From contig JAJXYY010000029.1 of the NCBI GenBank assembly GCA_021780315.1, positions 1 through 61,003 on the forward strand: DNA of 61,003 nucleotides. Reading direction: 5' to 3'. Shown here piece after piece: positions 16,459 to 25,035 of this stretch. The stretch comes from Acidobacteriota bacterium (lineage in GTDB: Bacteria; Acidobacteriota; Terriglobia; Terriglobales; Acidobacteriaceae). A program made the position numbers and the translations under genes. The notes under the pieces are model-generated. The model ran no database searches and had not been told where the DNA came from. It worked only from the letters and a program-made list of their open reading frames with translations. Each line of letters starts with the position of its first letter. Position 1 is the first letter of the stretch.

Positions 16459-17325
16459 ATGAAGACTTGGTGGACAAGCACGGTTGCTACATTGGAGATG
16501 ATTAAGTGGGAACACTCGATCTTTGCGCTGCCATTTGCGCTGACGGGTGCGTTACTGGCGGCTGGTGGGTGGCCGCGGTGGAGTGTGTTGAGCTGGATTG
16601 TTCTATGCATGGTGTCGGCGCGATCGGCGGCGATGGCGTTCAACCGTCTGGTGGATGCGAAGCTGGATGCAGCCAATCCTCGTACGGCTATGCGCGCGCT
16701 TCCGGCTGGGCAGTTGCAGAGTGGCTTTGTAGGCGGGTTTGTGGTGGTGATGTCCGCGGTATTTCTGTCGGCTGCGGGGATGCTGAATCGATTGACGTTG
16801 GAGCTTGCTCCGGTGGCACTGGCGGTGGTGCTGGCCTATAGCTACATGAAACGGTTGACCCGGTGGTCGCATGTTGTGCTGGGGTTAGCGCTGGGGATAG
16901 CGCCGGCGGCGGCGTGGATTGCTGTGCGAGGATCGCTAGATGCGAGAATTCTGGCTTTGACGGCGGCGGTACTGCTGTGGGTAGGCGGGTTCGATGTGCT
17001 GTATGCGTGCCAGGACTTTGAGCATGATCGCAAGGCGGGGCTGAATAGTGTTCCGCAGGCGTTTGGGGTGGAAGCTGCATTCTGGATTGCACGTGGGATG
17101 CATGTGGGCATGGTGGTGCTGATGGTGTGGCTGATTGTACTGTTTGGGCTGGGAAAGTTGGCAATGACCGGGGTAGTGGTTGTGGCAGGGTTGCTGCTGT
17201 ATGAGCACTTGATCGTGAGTCCGCAGGATATGCGGCGCATGAATGCTGCGTTTTTTACGTTGAATGGCATTATCTCGGTACTGTTTTTCTGTTTCGTGGC
17301 TGCGGATGTGTTGTGGAGACAGTAG
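16459..17325 (+). CDS. UbiA-family prenyltransferase, probably MqnP
   Basis: This integral-membrane prenyltransferase of 288 residues has two Asp-rich metal-diphosphate sites: NRLVDAKLDAANPRT (about 62-76, NDxxxDxx type) and DFEHDRKAGLNSVPQAFG (about 189-206). Eight or nine hydrophobic helices surround them. In bacteria without ubiquinone, UbiA-like proteins of this form (MqnP) prenylate the naphthoate of the futalosine menaquinone route. Acidobacteria use menaquinone, so that role fits better than UbiA proper. No other menaquinone gene is adjacent. It is enclosed by terminators on both sides. Confidence 0.85.
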   Translation: MKTWWTSTVATLEMIKWEHSIFALPFALTGALLAAGGWPRWSVLSWIVLCMVSARSAAMAFNRLVDAKLDAANPRTAMRALPAGQLQSGFVGGFVVVMSAVFLSAAGMLNRLTLELAPVALAVVLAYSYMKRLTRWSHVVLGLALGIAPAAAWIAVRGSLDARILALTAAVLLWVGGFDVLYACQDFEHDRKAGLNSVPQAFGVEAAFWIARGMHVGMVVLMVWLIVLFGLGKLAMTGVVVVAGLLLYEHLIVSPQDMRRMNAAFFTLNGIISVLFFCFVAADVLWRQ

Positions 17326-17353
17326 AAAGGCCCACGAGAGTGTGGGCCTTTCT
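17326..17353. terminator. Bidirectional terminator between convergent genes
   Basis: The stem AAAGGCCCAC / GTGGGCCTTT (10 bp, loop GAGAGT) begins right after the prenyltransferase stop. Its A and T flanks allow it to act in both directions, serving also the convergent CsbD gene. Confidence 0.8.
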
Positions 17354-17382
17354 AGGTGCTGACACGCAGTTGCGCTAAGGTG

Positions 17383-17730
17383 CTAGACGGTGTGCTTGTG
17401 TTTGAGTTCGTCGAGTTTGGTAGAGATGCTTTCCTTGATGTTCTGTGCGGTTGCAGTGATCTTCTCTCGCAGTTCGTGAGTGGTGTCCTGAGTTTCCGAC
17501 CTTAACGCTTCGGTGTTGGAGTGCAGCTTGGCTTGAGCCTGAGTGTGGGCCTTTTGATGGAGGTCGTTGGCAGTATCCTTAACGTCGCCCCACGCCTCGT
17601 TGAAGTGGCCTTTGACTTGTTCGGCGACACCGCGGTTGGCCAGGGAATCGTTGCCAACGGCTTCGCCCACTGTTTGTTTAATTTTGCCTGCGACTTGATC
17701 GATTTTGCCTGCGACTGTGTTGGTATTCAT
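17383..17730 (-). CDS. CsbD-family general stress protein
   Basis: Starting at ATG 17730, with GGAG about 9 nt upstream, the product has 115 residues. The first half is the CsbD-like domain: NTVAGKIDQVAGKIKQTVGE, then GVAEQVKGHFNEAWGDVKD. The second half is an amphipathic Ala/Gln/Thr-rich helix without Cys or Trp. CsbD proteins are induced by sigma-B or general stress; their molecular role is unknown. The frame stays open far upstream to 18390, but that part lies over other genes and lacks family similarity. A short Lmo0937-type membrane gene sits just upstream, another stress-associated family. Confidence 0.85.
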   Translation of the reverse strand: MNTNTVAGKIDQVAGKIKQTVGEAVGNDSLANRGVAEQVKGHFNEAWGDVKDTANDLHQKAHTQAQAKLHSNTEALRSETQDTTHELREKITATAQNIKESISTKLDELKHKHTV

Positions 17731-17840
17731 CCGATTTATCTCCGAGACTGAGTAGGTTGCGGAACAGCTTTTGATGCAAGAGGACGCTGATAGTGGCGAT
17801 ATGAAATCTTTCGGTACAACGCGAAAGGTATCGACAGGTC

Positions 17841-17990
17841 TTAGAGGACCCGCCTGCCCTGAATGAGCTGGATGATGAGTACGACGACTGCGATGATGAG
17901 CAGTATGTGAATATAGGCTCCCAGTAGATGTAATCCGACGAATCCAAGGAGCCATAGAATGAGTAGAACGACAAAGATGGTCCAAAGCAT
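17841..17990 (-). CDS. Lmo0937-family small membrane protein
   Basis: A 49-residue protein starts at ATG 17990 with AGGAG seven bases before it. It consists of two hydrophobic helices (LWTIFVVLLILWLLGFVGL and HILLIIAVVVLIIQLI) joined by a short turn, and a basic end, GRRVL. This matches the Lmo0937/DUF5670 family, common in soil bacteria and often beside CsbD genes, as here. Function is unknown. The same frame extends to an ATG at 18041, but the ribosome-binding site supports the shorter form. Confidence 0.85.
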   Translation of the reverse strand: MLWTIFVVLLILWLLGFVGLHLLGAYIHILLIIAVVVLIIQLIQGRRVL

Positions 17991-18129
17991 GATGTAACTC
18001 CTGAGAGTGTGGTTGCATGGTGGTCTGGCTGCCAAATGCAATAGGGATCAGCACAATCTGGTAGTAAGGTGCAGTCGGAGCAAGAGAGGTTGCCAGTGGA
18101 CTTAGACTTTGAAAGAGAGGCGGTCTGCA

Positions 18130-18966
18130 TTGAAGATAGCTATCCAGGGTGAGATTGGCTCGAACAGCCACATGGCTGCACAGGCAATGTTGTGCGATGC
18201 GTTGGAGTCGGTTGAGATAGTGGCGTGTAACGTATCGGCCGAGGTGATGGAGAAGGTGGTGGCGGGCTCGGTGAACGGCGCTGTGCTGCCGATCGAGAAT
18301 AGTTTGCACGGTTCCGTGGCGGAACACTACGATCTGCTGTTGGAGCAACCCGTGCGGATTGAACGGGAGAGTCTGCTTCGGATTCGGCATAATCTGATTG
18401 CGATGCCTGGGGTGAAGCTGGAGGAGATACGGCGTGTGATCTCACATCCCGTAGCACTGTCGCAGTGTCGACGGTTTCTGGGTCAGCATCCGGAGCTGGA
18501 GGTGATGCCTTTTTACGACACGGCGGGGAGTGTGAAGCACCTGATGCAGATGGGATTACGGGATGTAGCTGGTGTGGCTCCGCTGCTGGCGGCAGAGCAA
18601 TATGATGCGGAGGTGCTGGTGGGAGGGATTGAAGACCATGCAGAAAACTACACGCGCTTTCACTTGATTCGGCGGGATGAGCCTGGCGGAAAGTTTCAGC
18701 AGGGATTGGTGAACAAAATGTCCATTGCGTTTGCGATTGAACATCGGGCCGGGACGCTGGTAGCGGCATTGGATTTGCTGGCAAGGGCAGGGATTGATTT
18801 AACCAAAATTGAGTCGCGGCCGGTCCCTGGAAGTCCTTGGGAGTACATATTTTATGTGGACATCCGGTTTCGGGACCTGGAGCAGGCGGAGCTGGCGACC
18901 GATTCGTTGCGCGCACATTGCCGTTTGGTGAAGGTGCTGGGGCGTTACGAGGCTGCGGTAGTTTGA
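18130..18966 (+). CDS. pheA: Prephenate dehydratase
   Basis: This enzyme converts prephenate to phenylpyruvate in phenylalanine synthesis. The 278-residue product is monofunctional, with no chorismate mutase domain. The dehydratase domain (about 1-180) shows GSNSHMAA, GAVLPIENSLHGSV, SHPVALSQCRRFL and the catalytic NYTRF. The ACT domain (about 190-265), with GTLVAALDLLARAGIDLTKI and ESRPVPGSPWEYIFYVD, should bind phenylalanine for feedback inhibition. I place the start at TTG 18130, preceded by GAGAGG at 9 nt; a TTG seven codons earlier is possible. It stands alone, divergent from the Lmo0937 gene. Confidence 0.92.
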   Translation: MKIAIQGEIGSNSHMAAQAMLCDALESVEIVACNVSAEVMEKVVAGSVNGAVLPIENSLHGSVAEHYDLLLEQPVRIERESLLRIRHNLIAMPGVKLEEIRRVISHPVALSQCRRFLGQHPELEVMPFYDTAGSVKHLMQMGLRDVAGVAPLLAAEQYDAEVLVGGIEDHAENYTRFHLIRRDEPGGKFQQGLVNKMSIAFAIEHRAGTLVAALDLLARAGIDLTKIESRPVPGSPWEYIFYVDIRFRDLEQAELATDSLRAHCRLVKVLGRYEAAVV

Positions 18967-19397
18967 CTTGGGAGCTTGGAGCGACCGAGTCCAAAAGGAC
19001 GAAACGGCTGTGGACATGCGGATCCGCATGTAGGGAAATGGTCCTCTCGCTCTGCGGAGAGAGATATATTTTGTTCGGCATGTGCACTGGGGCGCAGGAT
19101 TCTGCGTCCAACTTCTACTGAGCGGTATTTGTCGGCGTACTGGCGTACCGATGTGGACATGTTTGTGGGTGGTTGCAACGGTGGATAGCTGTCGGGTTCT
19201 GGGTGGACTGGTTGGGCGCGATTCGGGTCAGGTTGGAAGGTTTTGTGGGAAGTCACTGATGGTAAAGGGCCTTGAGCCGATGTTGGGGAGATGAAGTTAT
19301 TTGTGGTGCTGGCAAAAGGGGTCTCTTAGGCGTAAGATTGCGACCGACGGCAAAGTTGCTGCATCAAAAGAAGGAAATCTGATACGAGGACACTCAA
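18967..19397. other. 431-bp intergenic region before lon
   Basis: No coding frame here resembles a protein. It holds an 18-bp perfect palindrome (19014-19031), the small hairpin GTCC AAAA GGAC at 18989-19000, a second GTGGACATG at about 19152-19160 matching the left half of the palindrome and its flank, and a tandem GGCGTACT-GGCGTACC near 19135. The lon ribosome-binding site GAGGA lies at the end. Promoter elements could not be fixed. Confidence 0.5.
19014..19031. repeat. 18-bp perfect palindrome
   Basis: ACATGCGGA and TCCGCATGT meet without a spacer to form a perfect dyad, about 48 bp after the pheA stop and 370 bp before lon. It has no T-run, so it looks more like a dimeric protein-binding site than a terminator. 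The protein is unknown. Confidence 0.6.
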
Positions 19398-21848
19398 ATG
19401 CCCAGTGATTTTGTAAGTGTAATAAATCCAACCGCGAGTAAGGGTGCAGAGGTTTCCAGCGAAGTGGTGCATGGATCGCGCTCGATTCCGGTGCTGCCGG
19501 TCCGCGACACGGTGTTATTTCCACATGCGGTACTTCCGTTGACGGTGGGTAGGGAGAGTTCGATCCAGCTGATCCAGTCACTGGGGGAAGAGAAGTCGAT
19601 TCTGGTGGTGGCACAGCGCGATGCGCGACAGGATGCGCCGGTGGCAGCCGACCTGTATGCGGTAGGAACGCGTGCGACGGTGCATAAAGTGGTGAAGATG
19701 CCGAATCAGAGCTTGTTTGTGTTTACCGAGGGCAATGAGCGGGTACATCTGGGGGAGTTTTTGCAGCTGACCCCATTTATGACGGCGGAGTATGAGTCGA
19801 TTGCGGAGGTAGAGCCAGAGAAGTCGCCCGAGGCGGAGGCTTTGCAGCGCAATGTGGTGAGCCAGTTCCAGACGATTGTGACATCATCAGCGACGCTTTC
19901 GGACGATCTACAGACTATTGCGATCAATATCGATGAGCCGGGGCGGCTGGCTGACTTTATCGCTTCGTCACTGCCTTTTTTGACGACGACGGACAAGCAG
20001 GAGCTGCTGGAGACTCCTGATGTAACGGCGCGGTTGGAGCGCATCAACAAACATCTTGCGAAGGAGCTGGAGGTACAGCAGCTGCGGAATAAGATTCAGA
20101 CGGAGGTGCAGGACTCGGTACAGCAGTCGCAGCGGGACTACTATCTGCGGGAACAGTTGAAGGCGATTCAGAAAGAGCTGGGTGATCTGGACGATACGCA
20201 GAAAGACATTGCGGAGCTGAAGGAGAAGATTGAAGCTGCGGGGATGCCGGAGGATGTGAAGAAGGACGCTCTGAAGGAGCTGGGTCGGTTGAGCCGGATG
20301 AATCCTGCAGCGGCAGACTATGGGCTGACACGGACGTATGTGGAGTGGCTGGCGGTACTGCCCTGGTCGAAGACGTCCTCTGGCGAGGTGGATATTGCGA
20401 AGGCAAAAGAGATATTAGATCAGGACCATTATGGATTGAAGAAGGTGAAAGACCGGATATTGGATTATCTTTCGGTGCGGCGATTGAAGCCGGACATGAA
20501 GGGGCCAATTCTGTGCTTTGTGGGGCCTCCGGGTGTGGGCAAGACTTCGCTGGGGCGGAGTATTGCCCGGGCGTTGGACCGTAAGTTTTCGCGAATTTCG
20601 CTGGGCGGCATGCATGATGAGGCGGAGATTCGTGGACATCGGAGGACGTATATTGGCGCGTTGCCAGGGCAGATTATCCAACACCTGAAGAGGGTGGAGG
20701 TGAAGGATCCAGTGTTCATGCTGGATGAGATCGATAAGCTGGGCCGCGATTTTCGGGGTGATCCGGCGAGTGCTTTGTTGGAGACACTGGATCCGGAACA
20801 GAACAATACGTTTCGGGATAATTATTTGGATCAGCCATTTGATCTAAGTAAGGTTCTGTTCATCTGTACGGCAAACCAGTTGGATGCCATCCCCGGCCCG
20901 TTGCTGGACCGCATGGAGATTATTGATTTGACGGGCTACACGGAGGAGGAGAAGGCAAATATTGCCGTGAAGTATCTGATTCCGCGGCAGACGAAGGAGA
21001 ATGGGATCACGGAGGAGCAAGTGGAGTTTCCGCTGGAGAGCGTGCACTTGATTGCGCGCCACTACACGCGGGAGGCCGGAGTTCGGAAGCTGGAGCAGCA
21101 GATTGGTACGGTGTGCCGGAAGGTGGCGCGACGGATTGCAGAGGGTAAGACTGAGAAGGTCGTGATTACGCCGGAGCTGGTGCATGAGTTTCTGGGTGGC
21201 ATCAAGGTGCGTGTAGAGACGGAGATTGCGACACGAACCAAGCGTGCCGGGGTAGCGGTAGGACTGGCGTGGACTCCGGCAGGCGGCGATGTGTTGTTTA
21301 TCGAAGCAAACCGGATGAAGGGTAAAGGCAGCTTCACGATCACGGGTCAGATTGGCGATGTGATGAAGGAGTCGATGCAGGCTGCGCTGACTTGGGTGCG
21401 GTCGAATGCGGCGGCGCTGGGTCTGGAGGAAGACTTTACCAAGGATACGGACCTTCATATTCACGTGCCTGCGGGAGCTATTCCCAAGGACGGCCCGAGC
21501 GCTGGTGTAACGATGGCGACGGCTCTGGTAAGTCTGCTGACGGATCGGCCGGTACATCCACTGACGGCGATGACGGGCGAGATCACCTTGAGCGGCAATG
21601 TGCTGCCGGTAGGTGGGATCAAGGAGAAGTTTTTGGCAGCCAAACGAGCGGGTGTACGGGACGTGATTCTGCCGACGGAGTGCAAGCAGCAGGTAGAAGA
21701 AGACCTGACGGCGGAGCAGACGTCGGGAGTGACGATCCACTACGCCGATCGGATAGAAGATGTGCTGGCAGTGGCCTTGCCGAAGACGCCGAGTGAATTG
21801 GTGCATGATAAGGAAGTACGCGAGGAGTTGTTGCACGCGACGGTGTAA
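19398..21848 (+). CDS. lon: ATP-dependent protease Lon
   Basis: The 816-residue Lon removes misfolded and regulatory proteins in the cytoplasm. The N-terminal substrate domain opens with [19 protein letters not shown] (about 30-48), followed by a coiled stretch near 220-275. The AAA+ module has Walker [10 protein letters not shown] near residue 376, [19 protein letters not shown] and [11 protein letters not shown]. The C-terminal protease has the Ser-Lys dyad: Ser in [10 protein letters not shown] near 701 and Lys in [10 protein letters not shown] near 742. GAGGA precedes the ATG. The gene is monocistronic between a long leader region and a terminator. Confidence 0.97.
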   Translation: MPSDFVSVINPTASKGAEVSSEVVHGSRSIPVLPVRDTVLFPHAVLPLTVGRESSIQLIQSLGEEKSILVVAQRDARQDAPVAADLYAVGTRATVHKVVKMPNQSLFVFTEGNERVHLGEFLQLTPFMTAEYESIAEVEPEKSPEAEALQRNVVSQFQTIVTSSATLSDDLQTIAINIDEPGRLADFIASSLPFLTTTDKQELLETPDVTARLERINKHLAKELEVQQLRNKIQTEVQDSVQQSQRDYYLREQLKAIQKELGDLDDTQKDIAELKEKIEAAGMPEDVKKDALKELGRLSRMNPAAADYGLTRTYVEWLAVLPWSKTSSGEVDIAKAKEILDQDHYGLKKVKDRILDYLSVRRLKPDMKGPILCFVGPPGVGKTSLGRSIARALDRKFSRISLGGMHDEAEIRGHRRTYIGALPGQIIQHLKRVEVKDPVFMLDEIDKLGRDFRGDPASALLETLDPEQNNTFRDNYLDQPFDLSKVLFICTANQLDAIPGPLLDRMEIIDLTGYTEEEKANIAVKYLIPRQTKENGITEEQVEFPLESVHLIARHYTREAGVRKLEQQIGTVCRKVARRIAEGKTEKVVITPELVHEFLGGIKVRVETEIATRTKRAGVAVGLAWTPAGGDVLFIEANRMKGKGSFTITGQIGDVMKESMQAALTWVRSNAAALGLEEDFTKDTDLHIHVPAGAIPKDGPSAGVTMATALVSLLTDRPVHPLTAMTGEITLSGNVLPVGGIKEKFLAAKRAGVRDVILPTECKQQVEEDLTAEQTSGVTIHYADRIEDVLAVALPKTPSELVHDKEVREELLHATV

Positions 21849-21888
21849 GTGTAAGTCTGACGAGCAGTTTTACTGTGATGTATAAGAG

Positions 21889-21926
21889 GGCGGTCTGGCT
21901 TTGGCTGGACCGCCATTTCTCGTTTT
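21889..21926 (+). terminator. Terminator after lon
   Basis: The stem GGCGGTC / GACCGCC encloses a 12-nt loop and is followed by ATTTCTCGTTTTT. Confidence 0.75.
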
Positions 21927-21962
21927 TGGGGTGGTTGGGTCAGGGGGAGTTATGCTTGCAGT

Positions 21963-22247
21963 ATGCGTGTGCGAATGCTGTATTTTGGGATCGTGAAAGA
22001 CCTGCTGGGAGTTGAACGAGAGACGGTGGAGGTGCCAGTCGGGATGACTGTGGAGGGGGTTCTCAGCTTTTCGCGGCTACGGTCGTCTAAAGAAAGTGAG
22101 ATTTGGAATTCGCTGGCCGTGGCGGTCAATCGCGAATACGCGCAGCGGAGTGCGGTGTTGCATGAGGGCGATGAGGTGGCACTGTTGCCGCCGGTGAGCG
22201 GTGGGCTGGATAGAGCGGAAAAGAACGAGGAAAGACAGGACGCATGA
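21963..22247 (+). CDS. moaD: MoaD-like molybdopterin synthase sulfur carrier with a C-terminal tail
   Basis: MoaD carries the thiocarboxylate used to build the dithiolene of molybdopterin. The 94-residue product has a ubiquitin-like fold (RVRMLYFGIVKDLLG, then DEVALLPPVSGG). In other MoaD proteins the Gly-Gly is the C-terminus, because its carboxylate is adenylated and thiolated. Here it is followed by 13 more residues, LDRAEKNEERQDA, before the stop. The stop overlaps the ATG of moaE (ATGA), and no single-base change obviously restores a GG end. The carrier must be trimmed by a protease, or the tail marks an altered function. Confidence 0.88.
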   Translation: MRVRMLYFGIVKDLLGVERETVEVPVGMTVEGVLSFSRLRSSKESEIWNSLAVAVNREYAQRSAVLHEGDEVALLPPVSGGLDRAEKNEERQDA

Positions 22248-22702
22248 GGATCGAGATTGTAGACGACGTAATTGCTGCGGATAGGATTGTGGCTGAGATG
22301 AAGGCTGGCGCGGATGGTGCGGTGTGCGTCTTCGACGGCATTGTGCGAGACAATACGCGTGGGCGGAAGACGTTGCATCTGGACTACGAGGCGTATCGCG
22401 AGATGGCTCTGGAGCAGATGGCAACGCTGGCGGCGGAGGCAGTGACCAAGTATTCCGTTCGCGATGTGGCGATCGTGCATCGGCTGGGGCGTTTGCTGGT
22501 AGGCGAGACGAGCGTGCTGATTGTGGTTTCTTCGGCGCATCGAGGTGCGGCGTTCGATGCTTGCCGGTGGCTGATTGATACGTTGAAGAAGACGGTCCCG
22601 ATCTGGAAGAAGGAGCAGTTTGTGGATGGGGTACTTTGGGCGGATGGAGAGCCGTTTCCTGAGGGTATTGTTGCTCCGGTGGTGGAGGAGACGCGGGGAT
22701 GA
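22244..22702 (+). CDS. moaE: Molybdopterin synthase catalytic subunit MoaE
   Basis: MoaE transfers sulfur from MoaD thiocarboxylate to cyclic pyranopterin monophosphate. The 152-residue product shows GAVCVFDGIVRDNTRGRK, LDYEAYREMALEQM, IVHRLGRLLVGETSVLIVV, SAHRGAAFDACRWLID and the lysine-rich active site KKTVPIWKKEQF. It overlaps moaD by four bases upstream and the VWA gene by four bases downstream, so the three are translationally coupled. The other cofactor genes (moaA, moaC, moeA) are outside the window. Confidence 0.95.
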   Translation: MRIEIVDDVIAADRIVAEMKAGADGAVCVFDGIVRDNTRGRKTLHLDYEAYREMALEQMATLAAEAVTKYSVRDVAIVHRLGRLLVGETSVLIVVSSAHRGAAFDACRWLIDTLKKTVPIWKKEQFVDGVLWADGEPFPEGIVAPVVEETRG

Positions 22703-23658
22703 AGTCGGGTGGGATGTGGCTGGGAGTTGTTGGGTTGATGCTAGGCGGTTTGGGGTTGGTGGAGTGCTTGGCACAAGCTCCGATTGAGCGGCGTGCTCCT
22801 GGGGAGGTGCCGACGATTCGGGTGGAGACTCGGCTGGTGAATGTTGCGGTGAATGTGGTGGATGCGAAGGGAACTCCCGTGGCGGGGTTGGGGCGGGACG
22901 ACTTCGAGATACTGGAGGATGGCAAGCCGCAGAAGATCGCGATTTTTGAGAAGGAGTCTTTGGCGCCATTGTCGATTGTGCTGGCGATCGATGCGAGCGA
23001 AAGCGTACTGCGCAACGAACGACTGGAGCGGGACGCTGCGAAGCACTTTGTGCGGGCGCTGCTCCGAGATCAGGACGAGCTAGACCTGATGGATTTTTCG
23101 GACACGGTGCGAGAGATTGTTCCGTTTACGAATGAGAAAAAGAAGATTGAAGCAGGCTTGAGCGAACTGAAGCATGGACAGGAGACAGCGTTGTATGACG
23201 CCATTTATCTGGGGTCGCAGCGGCTGGCGGGAACCAAGGGAGATGAGGGACGGCGGCGGGTGCTGGTACTGATTACCGATGGCGGAGACACGGCGCACGG
23301 TTCGCGTTATACGCAGGCTCTGGAGCAGGCTCAACGAGCAGGGGCAATGGTGTACTCGCTGATTATTGTGCCAGTGTATGCGGATGCAGGGCGCAATACG
23401 GGGGGCGAACATGCGCTGATCCAGATGGCCGACGACACCGGGGGCAAGTACTACTACGTGGTGGAGCCCAAGGATTTGGTCCCGGCGTTTGCGAAGGTGT
23501 CGGACGATCTGCGTACACAGTACGTTCTGGGGTATTACGCGCCGCAGTTGGAGAAGGACGGGGCTTACCGGACAATCAAGATTCGGATGAAGGATGGGGC
23601 GCTGCAGGGAAAGTACAGCTTGCGCTACCGAACTGGCTATTATGCGGATGCTCCATAG
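22699..23658 (+). CDS. Secreted VWFA-related acidobacterial protein with intact MIDAS
   Basis: The 319-residue protein has a signal peptide ending near LVECLAQA. A conserved opening strand (VETRLVNVAVNVVDAKGTPV, then LGRDDFEILEDGKPQ) is typical of the VWFA-related Acidobacterial family, and a von Willebrand A domain follows (about 85-270). The metal-ion-dependent adhesion site is present as DASES in IVLAIDASESV, with VLVLITDGGDTAHG as the second part. The C-terminal part (YVLGYYAPQLEKDGAYRTIKIRMK) is also typical. The ligand is unknown. The link to moaDE is by a 4-nt ATGA overlap, which is striking because no functional relation is known. Confidence 0.9.
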   Translation: MKSGGMWLGVVGLMLGGLGLVECLAQAPIERRAPGEVPTIRVETRLVNVAVNVVDAKGTPVAGLGRDDFEILEDGKPQKIAIFEKESLAPLSIVLAIDASESVLRNERLERDAAKHFVRALLRDQDELDLMDFSDTVREIVPFTNEKKKIEAGLSELKHGQETALYDAIYLGSQRLAGTKGDEGRRRVLVLITDGGDTAHGSRYTQALEQAQRAGAMVYSLIIVPVYADAGRNTGGEHALIQMADDTGGKYYYVVEPKDLVPAFAKVSDDLRTQYVLGYYAPQLEKDGAYRTIKIRMKDGALQGKYSLRYRTGYYADAP

Positions 23659-23703
23659 CGGTAGCAGGGAGCGAATGGACTAAGCTGGTGGGAGAGGATC
23701 TTG

Positions 23704-24594
23704 ATGAGAAAAGCAGAAAAGCGGTTTGAGTTTGCGCATGTAGCTGAAGGAATTGCACGGCAGGCGGGCGGGTTGCTGCGTGGTTTTTACGAAAAGGGCG
23801 TGACGGCGGAGTACAAGGGAGATGTTGACCTGGTAACCGAGGCGGATCGAGCCAGTGAGGAGTTGATTGTGGCTCGCCTGAAGGCTGCGTTTCCTGAGCA
23901 TGGAATCTATGGCGAAGAAGGCACTCGTGACCGGCTCGATGGAGAGTATCGCTGGTATGTTGATCCGCTGGATGGGACGACGAACTTTGCCCATGGGTTT
24001 CCGGTGTTTTGTGTAGTTCTTGGGTTGGAGCGACGACCGGTGGGGCTGGCTGCTGATGCCGATGGAGAGATGGTGGCGGGAGTGATCTACGATCCGCTGC
24101 GGGATGAGATGTTTGCGGCGGAGCGCGGTAAGGGCGCTTGGCTGAATGGTCGTCAGATCCATGTCTCGAAGACTGCGACACTACAAGAGTCTTTGACGGG
24201 GACCGGTTTTCCTAGCCATAAGCGGCACGACAGCCCGAACGTTCATTTTTATCAGGAGATTACCCTGCGGTCGCATGGGGTTCGGCGAGCCGGTTCAGCG
24301 GCGCTGGACCTGGCGTATGTGGCGTGCGGCCGGATGGATGGGTACTGGGAGTTCAACCTGAATCCGTGGGACACTTCGGCGGGGTATCTGCTGGTGGAGG
24401 AGGCGGGGGGAACGGTAACGCACTTCGATGGCGGGAAGTTTACGCTGGACAGCCGAGAGGTGCTGGCGACGAACGGTCTGATCAAGCGAGAGCTACAGCA
24501 TATTTTCAAGGAGATGTTTGCGGGGAGAGGCCTGGAGCCAATTCCGACACCGGCAGAGTTTGCGCGCCGGCGGGCAGAGGCGGCGGGGAAGTAG
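23704..24594 (+). CDS. Inositol monophosphatase family protein
   Basis: This Mg2+/Li+-dependent phosphatase (IMPase/SuhB family) has 296 residues. The metal-binding motifs are all present: DLVTEADRASEE, GEEG, WYVDPLDGTTNFAHGFP and the late WDTSAGYLLVEEAGG. Substrates in this family include inositol-1-phosphate, fructose-1,6-bisphosphate and PAP; the sequence does not settle which. The start is ATG 23704 or the adjoining TTG 23701, with GGGAGAGG just upstream. The last 20 residues are an Arg/Ala-rich extension. It lies 45 bp after the VWA gene and may be co-transcribed with it. Confidence 0.92.
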   Translation: MRKAEKRFEFAHVAEGIARQAGGLLRGFYEKGVTAEYKGDVDLVTEADRASEELIVARLKAAFPEHGIYGEEGTRDRLDGEYRWYVDPLDGTTNFAHGFPVFCVVLGLERRPVGLAADADGEMVAGVIYDPLRDEMFAAERGKGAWLNGRQIHVSKTATLQESLTGTGFPSHKRHDSPNVHFYQEITLRSHGVRRAGSAALDLAYVACGRMDGYWEFNLNPWDTSAGYLLVEEAGGTVTHFDGGKFTLDSREVLATNGLIKRELQHIFKEMFAGRGLEPIPTPAEFARRRAEAAGK

Positions 24595-24696
24595 GGCAAT
24601 CAGATTGGATTTGCAGGATGGCCGCGATGTGCTGCTAGAATCGAGGTCTAGGTATAAATCAGCAGTAACTTTCAGGATGAGGTAAGGGAGACAGAG

Positions 24697-24957
24697 ATGG
24701 CATATGTGATTGCGGAACCGTGCATCGGAACAAAGGACACAGCTTGTGTGGATGCCTGTCCGGTGGATTGTATTCATCCCAAGAAGGATGAGGCTGGCTA
24801 CGGTGAGACGGAGCAGCTTTATATCGACCCAGTAGAGTGCATTGACTGCGGCGCTTGTGTTCCGGTTTGCCCGGTTTCGGCGATCTATGCTGGTGATGAT
24901 CTGCCTGAGAAGTGGGCAGCCTTTCAGGAGAAGAACGCCGAGCACTACGGACGCTAG
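24697..24957 (+). CDS. fdxA: 7Fe (3Fe-4S/4Fe-4S) ferredoxin
   Basis: The 86-residue ferredoxin has two cluster motifs. The first, C-x7-C-x3-C-P-x2-C in CIGTKDTACVDACPVDC, is the form that carries a 3Fe-4S cluster in FdxA-type proteins. The second, CIDCGACVPVCP, is the classic 4Fe-4S site. The length and the C-terminal helix LPEKWAAFQEKNAEHYG match the family. It transfers low-potential electrons in the cytoplasm; its partners are not encoded nearby. It is followed by its own terminator. Confidence 0.95.
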   Translation: MAYVIAEPCIGTKDTACVDACPVDCIHPKKDEAGYGETEQLYIDPVECIDCGACVPVCPVSAIYAGDDLPEKWAAFQEKNAEHYGR

Positions 24958-24984
24958 TCGACTGTCGGTGTATGAAGCTTCAAG

Positions 24985-25016
24985 ACGCGTAGCCTGAGGG
25001 CTGCGCGTTTTGTTTT
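24985..25016 (+). terminator. Terminator after the ferredoxin gene
   Basis: The stem ACGCGTAGCC / GGCTGCGCGT (one G-T pair) has loop TGAG and is followed by TTTGTTTT. Its T-run overlaps the earliest possible start of recO, which favours a later recO start. Confidence 0.85.
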
Positions 25017-25035
25017 GCGAGGAGCAGTACTGGGG

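Noticed and set aside
17731..18390. N-terminal extension of the CsbD frame
   Set aside because: It overlaps the Lmo0937 gene and pheA on the other strand, has no family similarity, and a good ribosome-binding site lies before ATG 17730.
19297..19397. Possible sigma-54 promoter (TGGCA ... TTGCGA) before lon
   Set aside because: The spacing between the GG and GC elements is far from the required 10 nt.
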